Assembly (NCBI GenBank): GCA_910589415.1
Contig: OU342630.1
Coordinates: 1,798,001-1,862,000, forward strand
Reading direction: 5' to 3'
DNA: 64,000 bases
From: Malachius bipustulatus
Lineage: Eukaryota > Arthropoda > Insecta > Coleoptera > Melyridae
The position numbers and the translations under genes are program-made. Numbering within the stretch: position 1 is the stretch's first letter; the number at the start of each line of letters is the position of its first letter. The notes below the pieces were generated by a model. That model was not told where the DNA came from. It worked only from the letters and a program-made list of their open reading frames with translations, and did no database searches. This document shows, piece after piece, positions 22,578 through 32,339 of the stretch.

Positions 22578-22964
22578 TTAAGACATAGGGGAAATGTTGT
22601 TGCTATTAATTATAGGGCGATGTTGTCTCAATATTTCGAAAGTAGGTGGGAATGAATTAGTCATCATGGAATTTAGAGAGTTTAAGTTTTCGTCGTTGAT
22701 ATGTTTGAAAATTTCAAGTTCTTCGAGAATTGATTGTTTATGGCCTGAGGGGCATTGATGAAGTAAGTCTACGTCTCTGTCTATGTCAAAATGGTGGTTA
22801 TGTAATCTGAGATGTTTCCCAAATATGGACTTATCGTTATCTGGTATTCTATAGCTGCGTAAGTGTTCATCAATTCTGGTTTTTAAGCTTCTACCACTTC
22901 TTCCAATGTAAACTGTATTGCAATCTGGATCTCCACAACAAAGTCTATACACTCCGCATTTATT
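22578..22964 (-). pseudogene. PLE-1 GIY-YIG fragment
   Basis: Only the C-terminal nuclease remains, from KCGVYRLCCGD (Arg to Cys change relative to copy A) to the stop at 22578. The open frame continues past 22964 into inverted sequence, which is not part of the protein. Confidence 0.85.
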
Positions 22965-23393
22965 GCGAGAGACATTATGCAGGTCAGACTTTCTGGATTG
23001 GCTTTTGATCAGTTCATTGATAGAATTTATAGAAAGGTGGAAAACTTTGTCAATTATAAAAATAGAATTCATTCGAAAAAAAATTTCATACTTACGTTCC
23101 ATTCAAGTTCAGCCCGCAGTCTCCCTTGAGCCAATTTTGCCTAACAATAACTTCCACCAGAGAGTCATAAATCTCTCTGACGTTCAATTTGACAATGATG
23201 AAAAACTTTTACTTGACCAAGGACTTAAATTTTCATTACCCGAACTTAATAAACATAGAATCATTGAAACTTTGGTGGCTGAAGTTGAGTCAATTATAAG
23301 ATCTCATAAATTTGAGAACATTAACGTAATCAATACCATAAGAAGCAAGACTTCTGACATTCTCCTTGCTTTTAAAAGACTAATGCCCGTATT

Positions 23394-23532
23394 CACAAAC
23401 GATAATTTCCTAAATAATTACGTAATTAATTAAATGAGTGAGATGGAGACATGCAGTTTTTTTGCAATAGAATGAGATGGGGATAATTGATTACGTAATT
23501 ATTTAGGAAATTATCGTTTGTGAATACGGGCA
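23394..23532. mobile_element. 139-bp MITE, copy 2, inside the PLE
   Basis: Ends TGCCCGTATTCACAAACG and its complement. Flanked by TAA on both sides (23391-23393, 23533-23535). Copy A shows the empty site GACTAAGAT with a single TAA, so the insertion and its 3-bp duplication are proven within this window. Confidence 0.95.
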
Positions 23533-24648
23533 TAAGATTAAAAACTTCACCTGCCATTCATAAACTTCTTTCTTGTTTAAAAAAAGTGAGAATCAAGGTC
23601 AAAAACAATGATCTTTTTATTTCAAAGGCTGATAAGGGTAATTGTATGATTGTTCTTCCTAGGAACGAATACATAAATAAGGTCAACACTTTCCTCACAG
23701 ACAACGGTTTCATCCCAGCTGATATTGATTGCTATAAGAAATATTGCATTTCTTTTAAGACTACACTTAACAAATATGGCCCAGTAATTTTTGATAACAT
23801 AAAACATTTAATACCCATGAACCATAATATCCCTAGACTATATGGTCTCCCTAAAATACATAAACAAAATGTCCCCATAAGACCAGTTGTTGCCTTTACA
23901 GGTAGCTTAGCCTACCATCTTTCCGAAAAACTCAACAAACTTCTTCCTTCTATTTTAGACTTCCATCCAAAACACAGTTTAAAAAATAGCCTAGACCTAG
24001 TTAACAAAGTAAAAAACTTACATATCCCAGACTCACATACCCTTATCTCACTCGACGTCTCTAACCTTTTTACCACTGTACCAGTTCCACAAACTTTACA
24101 AATCCTCAAGAACATCATACATCACTCACAAATAGACAATGACATGGCTGAGAGTATCTTCCAACTAACTTCTCTTTGCTTGAAACAGAACTTCTTCTCA
24201 TTTGACAACACCGTTTACTTACAACCAGACGGTCTAAGTATGGGTAACTGTCTATCACCCTTCATGGCAGAAGTGTTTATGTCATTCTTTGAAGACAACA
24301 TAGTTTTTCACTCTTCCAACCCGCACCGAAAAAATATTCTTTTCTGGTACCGCTACGTTGATGACATAATTATCTGCTGGAACAACTCAACGGACTCCCC
24401 AAATTTACTTCTAGACTGGATCAACAAAACCCACTCCAATATCAATTTCACCATGGAAATAGAAAAAGAAGGCAAAATAAACTTTCTTGACCTCCAACTT
24501 TCGATATCAGACCACGAAATCAAATTCGACATCTACAGAAAACCAACTTCAACGAACCACTGCATCCCAGATACCTCATGTCACCCATATCAACACAAAA
24601 TGGCTGCCTTCAGATGCTACATAGATCGCCTTTTAAAAATTCCATTAA

Positions 24649-25407
24649 CCTTTAAGTGGTAACGCGGTGTCTCTCAGACACTGACACATTTTCAATGTAC
24701 TATATTTTTGTTATTACTTTTGAAATAATTTTTTCCGTTCGTGTATTCTTTCACTGTACCTTTAGGAAACTAAAGCCAAAATTTCATAATTTTTGTGAAC
24801 ACAGGAAGCGAGAAATAAATTTTTTAAGTATAGCATGTCCTGTTCTGTGTCTGGCAGACACCGGGTTACCGTAAAGAATACTTTATTTTTATGATTAATT
24901 ACACGGAATTGTGGGTAAAGCAAACATAAATATTGCTTTGTATAAACTTTTCATTCATCGAAAGGAAGTAAATAACTGTCTCATAAAGAACGACAATATT
25001 TTCTATTATCCTCTTCACGTTCCTAAAAGAACTATGCAATTACGTTTGCTTCAATTTATTGCACATCTGGGAAAGTAACATAATGCAGTTTATTGCAGCC
25101 ATAAATAAATAAAAAATAAAAAAAATATAATCAAATATTATTTGATTGTATTTTATTGCCACCTGTTGACTAGAAATTTTAACTTAATTTTTTGAGATTG
25201 TTATTTTAAAAGTGAAATTTTTTATTTTTTGTCAAATAAAAAATAATTAAACACAAATGTATCCGATTATTATAGGTTCAAAAAATTAAATAACAAGCAT
25301 ATATTAACACAATAATATTGCATAACCCCCCAATGATGCATTAATGTCTTCCGTGCCTGTGAGACACCGCGTTGGCGTAAGAGTAAGTCCACCTTACCAC
25401 TTAAAGG
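24649..25407. mobile_element. 759-bp piggyBac-like element inside the PLE
   Basis: Flanked by TTAA on both sides (24645-24648, 25408-25411). Copy A has the empty site CCATTAAATTC with one TTAA. Terminal inverted repeats read CCTTTAAGTGGTAA. A subterminal word of type GTGTCTnnnAGACACC recurs near 24668, 24849 and 25360, possibly transposase-binding sites. Exact TTAA targeting and CC ends fit piggyBac. No transposase ORF, so non-autonomous. Confidence 0.92.
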
Positions 25408-26920
25408 TTAAATTCAAGTTGTTTCAACAATGAAGTTGACACCATCAAACTTTTAGCACAGACAAATGGCTATAATCCAACTATAATTGACAAATTGATC
25501 AATAGAAAGAGAAGTCAATTACTTAGATCTGAAGCCTATGCAGTAGATAGAGATTCCAACAGAAAGTTCGTACCCCTCACTTTCTTTGGTGAAGTTTCAC
25601 AACAAATCAGTAGAGTTTTCGAATCCTATACCGACTATAAAACCGCATTTAAACATAACAACACCTTGTTTCAACACCTTGTCAAAAACAAAGACCAGAT
25701 CCCAAGACTAAATAAATGCGGAGTGTATAGACTTCGTTGTGGAGATCCAGATTGCAATACAGTTTACATTGGAAGAAGTGGTAGAAGCTTAAAAACCAGA
25801 ATTGATGAACACTTACGCAGCTATAGAATACCAGATAACGATAAGTCCATATTTGGGAAACATCTCAGATTACATAACTACCATTTTGACATAGACAGAG
25901 ACGTAGACTTACTTCATCAATGCCCCTCAGGCCATAAACAATCAATTCTCGAAGAACTTGAAATTTTCAAACATATCAACGACGAAAACTTAAACTCTCT
26001 AAATTCCATGATGACTAATTCATTCCCACCTACTTTCGAAATATTGAAACAACATCGCCCTATAATTAATAGCAACAACATTTCCCCTATGCCTTAATAA
26101 TACACAATATAAAAAAAAAACCATCTCTTAATTACATACCACTACCTGGATTTGTCAATTCTCACAACATATTTCCTTGTTCTTTGACCATATCTAATTT
26201 TTCAAATTTTCAAATTTTCCCGCCGGCTTATAGAAGTCCCCACTTCTCATCTTTCTTCTTCTTTTTACCGGACCGACTTTACATCGCTTGTCAACAATCT
26301 GCCATCAGTCATTCAATGAAACCTCATACTCTGTCTCCCCTTCTTTTCACCATTTTGTCAGTTGTCACCTGTCAATGTTTGATATAGACATCGTTCAAAA
26401 AATTTTTTAAAAACTTTTCGAATTAATTAACCTAAAATAACATGATGGTTTCCTCTCAAATTTCTAGATTTTATAAAAAATATAAAAAGAAATCATATCT
26501 GCACTGATATCTATATGCAGCTTCCATTTTGTGGGTTCTCCTACAGGAGACTCGAGCACATGTGCCTTCGAGTATTTTTAAATATTTAACAAGGAATTCG
26601 ATGCCTTTTCCGTTTCCCTTGGTGTTTTAGTCAATGTTTTATATTTGTCTGGTCTTTGACTTCCTAGACGAGTTCAAGATGACTCTATGGGGGTACACCC
26701 CTTGTTTCGATATTATTTTATTTTAACCCCGCAACTGATGTGTGTGATGGTTTGCTTCAACCTGCTTGATGAGCCGAAATTGTCTGTTATGACATAGAGA
26801 CGACTGTAAGTTGTACACCTTAACTAATTAATATCTTTTGTATTTTTATATTTCCAATCCAGCTAGTTATGACTGAGTTTTATACTCACAATATACCTTT
26901 TTACTTGCAGTTTATTTTAT

Positions 26921-26956
26921 GGTCTGATGATGGCCGAAGAGCCGAAACATGTAACC
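26921..26956 (+). ncRNA. Hammerhead ribozyme in PLE-1 plus copy
   Basis: GGU-CUGAUGA-stem II-GAA-ACAUGU-A-ACC, identical to the two minus-strand copies. Confidence 0.8.
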
Positions 26957-27319
26957 AAATAAAAGAAAAAATAAAGTCTCAAACTTAGCGAGAATAAGAC
27001 TTTTTCCTTTATCATTATCATTGTTCCTCTCAATGGGTCTCCGTGAAAATTTTTTTGTTCTATTTAATTTATTTAAAAAATGTTATTTTAATGTATATCT
27101 CACAAAGCTGACTTTGAATTGTTTTTCTGTTTTCACAGTGTTGTAATCGGCAAAAAAAATGCAACTAGTTTGCTAATTTAACCGACTTTCTAGCTCCAAT
27201 AATAACGAATTTAGCAATGGTGAAAAGAGATAACTTAAGTCACCCTGTACCTATACTCTGCTGCAGTAACTATGATAAAATTGAACGGACAGAGGTGACG
27301 TAACACTAACAACAAGGGA

Positions 27320-27554
27320 AAGCAAAAACCACCAAAAATCCAGCGTGGGGGCAAGACTGAGGAAACAAATAGACGAATTCAGAGGCGAAGTAGACATAAT
27401 GCGAGAGTATCTTAGAGGTAATAATAGTTTGAAAGTTAAAATAAGATAGATGGAATATGTAAAGACATCAAATTAAGAAGAAGTGATCCAGAATTTAAAG
27501 AAAAGTTAACTATCCATCAAGATAACCTCAGGCAAAAATATAAAGCTCTGACAG
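27320..27554 (+). pseudogene. Decayed LINE ORF remnant
   Basis: Translates in pieces as ARLRKQIDEFRGEVDIMREY, then after stops GICKDIKLRRSDPEFKEK and HQDNLRQKYKALT. The charged, helical pattern resembles the N-terminal linker of R2/R4-type LINE proteins. Assignment is tentative; several frame breaks are visible. Confidence 0.4.
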
Positions 27555-27555
27555 T

Positions 27556-27690
27556 TTTTCTGAGAACGATATCTTTAATTTGGCTATGAATTCCTCTACC
27601 TGAGGTTCTGCTGCACTTCGATGCGTCAGTATAGATTAGGGTATAGTTCTGGTTTTGTGTCTGATTTAATGCTCTGCAGGAATTTTTGAT
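27556..27690 (-). pseudogene. RNase H remnant of a LINE
   Basis: The minus strand reads YTLIYTDASKCS followed by GRGIHSQIKDIVLR. The TDAS motif with the first catalytic Asp is the start of a LINE-type RNase H. The rest is missing. It abuts the preceding plus-strand remnant, so two scraps are joined. Confidence 0.55.
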
Positions 27691-28299
27691 CGTTGTATGG
27701 GTCAGTCTTTGTAATAATAAGATTAATTGAGCTTAGTTCACAGCCTGATATCTATAGCGTGATCAGTAACTCGCGCATTCCGAATTAATAGCCATTATCT
27801 GCGAGTTCCATACACTATTTTTTCTACGACCCTTTTTTATTTCATAGAAAAGATTGAAAAATTATATAGTTTAACAATGACCCGTGTACAATTGCGGATC
27901 ATTGAGATTAAGATAAGTTTCTATTTGCTTACGCATATTAGGTACCAAATTTTCTCTTCGTCGCTAAGATTATTCTGCTGAGACATGTTTTAGTATCAAG
28001 TTTAAGAGCACTACTCACTACTGCGTAATTTTTATTATGCGAAGTTCGAATTCCGAATTTTACGCTATGATTTTCAGATTAATAATAATTTTAATAACAT
28101 TGACAGCCATTAATTACGATATTGTTTACCTGCGCACGCGACGGTCGCAGCGTTGCCGCTTTGAATACTATCATGGAGCGCTACGAATGATATAATACTT
28201 TATCTTCCTATCTTTTACACGATATACCTACCTATCAAATTAATTAAGGTAGGTAACATAAAATCTTGATAAATTTTCTTTGAATGTTACTTATGTTCT

Positions 28300-28820
28300 A
28301 AATTAAATAAACGTTCAGATTTTTTTTTCAGAAATACAGAACTTATATCACAAGGCAATTTTTGTCGTGAGTATGACAACTCTGTGAATTCGGTTGGTTT
28401 GCCGGCCCGATTGCGAGCGAAAGGGAGCCGATTCGATTGCAAATGCTCCTCTGCCATTGGATAGCTTGACCAGTGCTTTAATGAAAATTTGTATCTTAAT
28501 GAGACCCATTAAAGCACTGGTGATTCATATTTAATATGCAGATTAAAGGTTTGGAGTATAAAAATTAAATAAACGTTCAGAATTTTTTTTCAGAAATACA
28601 GAACTTATATCACAAGGCAATTTTTGTCGTGAGTATGACAACTCTGTGACTTCGGTTGGTTTGCCGACCCGATTGTGAGCGAAAAGGACCCGATTCGATT
28701 GCAAATGCTCCTCTGCCATTGGATAGCTTGACCAGTGCTTTAATGAAAATTTCTATCTTAATGAGACCCATTAAAGCACTGGTGATTCATACTTAATATG
28801 CAGATTAAAGGTTGGGAGAA
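28300..28820. repeat. Tandem duplication of a 261-bp unit with a hairpin
   Basis: Units at 28300-28560 and 28562-28820 agree at roughly 95% of positions by eye. Each ends in a conserved hairpin: ACCAGTGCTTTAATG paired with CATTAAAGCACTGGT. Could be two units of a satellite. Confidence 0.85.
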
Positions 28821-29237
28821 GAAAAACAATCATTAAAAATAATTATTCGATTAAAAATTCGATTTAAAAAATTTAGAATTTTTCTTTGGTATTTTTTTTT
28901 TTGCTTACCTACTTTATATATTTTGTTATGAATTTCGGTTAAAACATGTTCTTTTTTTCGGAAGGTAGATAATATGATAGATTTTCTTTTAGACCGAATG
29001 ACATAAAAGCAATATAATAGCGGACACAAGAAAAATAAATAAATTTGAATATGCCAGGGATCTAAGTAGCCTTTGTTAATAAAAAAAAAAAAAACAAGTT
29101 GAATGTCAAAGGCGTAGCTCATGACTGATGTAAACGTACATACAAAAATTACTTACTTATTTTCTAAACAGTAAAAAAACATAATGACCGTATTAAATAA
29201 GAAATCTCGGTACTTACGTTTTTGTTTTAAGTATGTA
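28821..29237. other. AT-rich non-coding stretch
   Basis: The ORF at 28805-29122 (minus) is Phe/Ile/Lys-rich, runs into the tandem repeat and matches nothing I know; it is treated as chance. Confidence 0.5.
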
Positions 29238-29360
29238 TACAGTCAGACCTCGCCGTTCGCGGTTTTGCCGTTCGTGGTTTTGATTTTACGCGGTACCATC
29301 TTGTGATGCTCCTTTTTTTTGCCGTTCACGGATGCCTCGTCATTCGCGGTTAAATATTTA
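29238..29360 (+). mobile_element. Possible pogo/Tigger-type terminal fragment
   Basis: The sequence reads TACAGTCAGACCTCGCCGTT with repeated TTCGCGG/TTCGTGG words. This resembles the CAGTNNNACCTCG...TTCGCGG ends of pogo/Tigger elements. Only one end is seen and there is no transposase. Confidence 0.4.
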
Positions 29361-29429
29361 CACATTTATTTGTCTCAATAAAGTTTTAGAACCGACCATT
29401 TTCCATATCTAGGGATGAAACGAATAGTG

Positions 29430-29922
29430 AAGAGGGAAGAGGGTTTAAATTCCATAAATTCTTGCCCAGCAAATCAATAATAATAATCATTGCCGGTGGA
29501 CTCTGCATTTATGTAAACACTCGAATCATAAAAGTATCATTACAGTCATCAGGATGAGATCACGCCACTTGCAATAAATAAATGCAACGTTGCGTATTCT
29601 TCACTAGCATCCTAGTCCCACGGTGGCATCGTCCTGCTGACCAAGTAAATAGACACTTGTAAACTTGGATAGCAGCAGCAAGTTAGCTCCTAGATTTTAT
29701 TTTATAATTAAGTCTACTTTATATCTTCGACTAGGACACATCGTAGTTTACGGGCATAGCCTATTGCTATTTAGTATTAAATCTAAAGTGTAATACCTAC
29801 TTGAAAATATAATCCGCAGTTAACGGACATTGTCTATTACTGTAGTAGTCTTCAAAGTTTTATCCTTTCCCTAAATAAAATTCAACCTTTTAAAAAGGCA
29901 TATTTGGGAAGTTAAAACATAA
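29430..29922 (+). repeat. Probable 5' LTR (borders not fixed)
   Basis: Placed only because it lies directly upstream of the primer-binding site. An AATAAA signal is present at about 29873. No second copy exists in the window to define its ends. Confidence 0.4.
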
Positions 29923-29923
29923 C

Positions 29924-29933
29924 TGGCGCAGTC
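29924..29933 (+). other. Primer-binding site TGGCGCAGTC
   Basis: TGGCGCAGTC directly after the presumed LTR. The same sequence in Drosophila 17.6 and 297 is matched by tRNA-Ser. Confidence 0.7.
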
Positions 29934-29999
29934 TTGGCGGATTTTCGTGGTTCCTAAAATTAGTGTGCAGTTCAGTGAAGTTCGAGCATCAAGGACTAC

Positions 30000-30230
30000 G
30001 AAGATCCAGCGAACCCCGCATCCAAAAGTCGGAAAGAGCAACCCCGCATCAGACGAGGTCTCCCCGCATCGAAAAGCCGGAAAGAGCAACCCCGCAGCAG
30101 ACGAGGTCTCCCCGCAACATCCAAGACGGTACGAGCAACCCCACAGAGGTGAGGTCTCCCCGCAACAACCAAGACGGTACGAGCAACCCCGCAGAGGCGA
30201 GGTCTCCCCGCAGCGACTTCAGCAACTTTA
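30000..30230 (+). repeat. Minisatellite in the gypsy leader
   Basis: Units containing GAGGTCTCCCCGCA and ACGGTACGAGCAACCCC repeat about every 45-50 bases between primer site and gag. Overlapping ORFs (29947-30231, 29963-30298) only reflect this repeat (GEVSPQQPRRYEQ) and end well before gag. Confidence 0.75.
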
Positions 30231-30909
30231 AAGCAAGACAAAGGTCAGAAAAATATTTAAATATTGACGCACGAAGTAAAACGAACCTAAGCGAATGATT
30301 AAAAACTATTTTCAATTATTACTATAATTTAAATCGAAATTAGCAATTAAATATTTATTAATTTGTGAATAACATGCAACCATTGCATCTCTAGGAATTT
30401 TATTCTTCTACAGCTTGATTTTACCAAATAAATTTTCAATTCAGATTACATCTTTTATGAAGTTAAGGAAAGTTTAATAGAGATAATTTTTCTCGTAATT
30501 TTTTTAACTCTAGATTTCCAATTCTATTACACTTACGTAATAAAAACCTGTACATATATATTTTATATCACCCTATATTATTTACTGTGCATATTTTAAT
30601 TTTAAAGGATTTTTATTTTATTTTTTGAACATCGTATAACTAAAATTCTTGTTAATTTTGATATACTGTGGACTTAAGTACCCCCTCTGATACGGATGAG
30701 ACTGGCCGTACAGTATATTTGAAATTACAAGCATTTTTCTACAATTTAAATTTTATTGCTATTATTTTATTTTTGTAGATTATAAGTTTTTACCCCAATA
30801 TTTTTCTTATCGCTCTATATTGTCCATATAATTTGAACTTTTGTGGTCACTTGAGTCTTAACCTGATAAATCGATAAGTAGTTAACTTGATAATGCAATA
30901 AATTATTTA

Positions 30910-32310
30910 ATGAGTAACTCAGACAAAGTAAGCGATTCTGAGAGCGTATACGATTCGTCAAGCGAAGACGGACCACAAAACCCAGTCGTAGACAATTTGG
31001 AAATTTCTCTCGATACATTGTCCATTGCGCAAAGGTTAAAGCAAAGAAAGAACCCATTAGCAAACCTAGATTTCCACTCAAAAATGGCACCCCCAACAAC
31101 TAGTGACGGTGCAAATGCAGTCCAACCCTCGACAGAAAATTTAATCTCCGCGGCTAGAAGTTACGGAGAAATTCTTCCGAAATTTGATGGCAAACCTTTG
31201 GCACTAGAAAGTTTCATTTTGAAGGTTGAACCTTATTTTCAAAAATATGGAAATACCACTGACGTCACTCTTAATAATTATGTATATTGTTTAATTTGTA
31301 GTAAATTGATAGGTGATGCTAACGATTTTGTAATTTGCCGACCCGATATAACCGATTGGCCGACATTAAAAGATGCCCTGAGAAATAAATTTAGCGACCT
31401 TACAGATAGGAAAATTTTAGCCCATCAGTTTAAAATGCTGAGAATCAGGTATAATGAAAATTTAAACGATTTTATAGAAAGAATTAAATCCCTTCAATCA
31501 CAACTAGACATAAAGGTTACCATGGACGACGACATTAGCAATAATCAAAAAATAATTCATAAAGAAATTAACGAGCAGACGGCGTTAGAAGTTTTATATA
31601 GCAACTGCCAGTCGATGCTACAGACTATTTTAGATGTCAGGTCCCCTAGGTCCCTTAATGAAGCAACCAAAATTGTTCTAAATTACATAAGTAAACATCC
31701 TCAGGATAAAGTTCAAAGGCCTCCTGTTAAAGTCACGCCTCCCGTTCCTCAAAAGAATCCAATCGTAACTAGGCAATTTTCGCCCAACACGAACTCTTTC
31801 TTTAGGAATAACCAATATTTCCCTATGAATAGGACAATTCCAAATCTTCCAAATCAATTCGGAACTCGCCCGGAACATCCATCGTTCCAACGAAATGTGC
31901 TCCAACCTAATGGCCAATTTAGCAGAAATAACGCCCAGAGTAATAGACCAACCCCTATGTCAATAGGTTATCGACCCAACAATCGATTTCCCAATAGTAC
32001 ACAGGCCCAAAACACCAACTTCCGAAATTGGCGGCAACCCAAACCGCAAATAAATTTCATGGAAGGACACCCCGAAGAGTTGCATACGCAACCACAATCT
32101 GTAGACGAAGTCGATTTACCATACGAGGATTCGAATTACCCAAATTATTACGAGGAAGGTAATGTCGAAAATAATCAATACTCGAATGATTATGTACCCC
32201 AGGAATATTCCAATGTCTCTAAGGAGAATGTGAATTTCAGTGAAGGCGAAGAAACTGAACCACCTTCAGTGGAAAATTTTCGTCTAACTGCCTCGGGACC
32301 AAATCAATAG
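30910..32310 (+). CDS. Gypsy Gag polyprotein
   Basis: A 466-residue intact ORF that starts at ATG after the leader. The acidic N-terminus is followed by a capsid-like helical region (about 75-250) with ILPKFDGKPLALESF, LKDALRNKFSDL and QFKMLRIRYNENLNDF, the usual layout of insect gypsy Gag. The later part (250-400) is Asn/Pro/Arg-rich with NFRNWRQPKPQINFMEG; no CCHC knuckle is present, which is known for some gypsy groups. The C-terminus is acidic. Pol begins 30 bases after the stop in another frame, so pol would need frameshifting or re-initiation. Confidence 0.88.
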   Translation: MSNSDKVSDSESVYDSSSEDGPQNPVVDNLEISLDTLSIAQRLKQRKNPLANLDFHSKMAPPTTSDGANAVQPSTENLISAARSYGEILPKFDGKPLALESFILKVEPYFQKYGNTTDVTLNNYVYCLICSKLIGDANDFVICRPDITDWPTLKDALRNKFSDLTDRKILAHQFKMLRIRYNENLNDFIERIKSLQSQLDIKVTMDDDISNNQKIIHKEINEQTALEVLYSNCQSMLQTILDVRSPRSLNEATKIVLNYISKHPQDKVQRPPVKVTPPVPQKNPIVTRQFSPNTNSFFRNNQYFPMNRTIPNLPNQFGTRPEHPSFQRNVLQPNGQFSRNNAQSNRPTPMSIGYRPNNRFPNSTQAQNTNFRNWRQPKPQINFMEGHPEELHTQPQSVDEVDLPYEDSNYPNYYEEGNVENNQYSNDYVPQEYSNVSKENVNFSEGEETEPPSVENFRLTASGPNQ

Positions 32311-32339
32311 ACAATTTCCCTAGCCCAATATTACCATGC

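Larger units (their letters stand above)
22966..26097 (+). pseudogene. PLE-1 RT/GIY-YIG ORF interrupted by two insertions
   Basis: Same protein as copy A with few differences (for example K for M after EYIN). It is broken after FKRL by the MITE (23394-23532) and again after KIPL by the piggyBac-like element (24649-25407), then continues to the stop at 26097. RT motifs GLSMGNCLSPF and YRYVDD lie in the middle piece, VYIGRSGRS in the last. Upstream, the frame of ARDIMQVRLSG is not the frame of EPILPNNNF; the switch lies between about 23090 and 23130. Without the insertions the coding region would be almost intact. Confidence 0.9.
21237..27045. mobile_element. Penelope-like element, family 1, second insertion (head-to-head)
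   Basis: The left part reads on the minus strand: a 3' fragment (22964 to 21657) directly followed by the 5' start of another copy (21656 to 21260), a head-to-tail tandem. At 22964/22966 orientation flips and a plus-strand copy runs to about 27010, then about 30 bases of the next tandem start. The outer segments form an inverted repeat of about 1.3 kb. Tandem and inverted partial copies are characteristic of Penelope elements. The plus copy carries two later insertions. Confidence 0.88.
27046..28299. other. Non-coding stretch with decayed LINE remnants
   Basis: Apart from the two remnants listed next, nothing is recognised. A lone CACCCTGTAC end lies at about 27241. The part from 28100 to 28200 is GC-richer, without an ORF. 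Confidence 0.5.
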
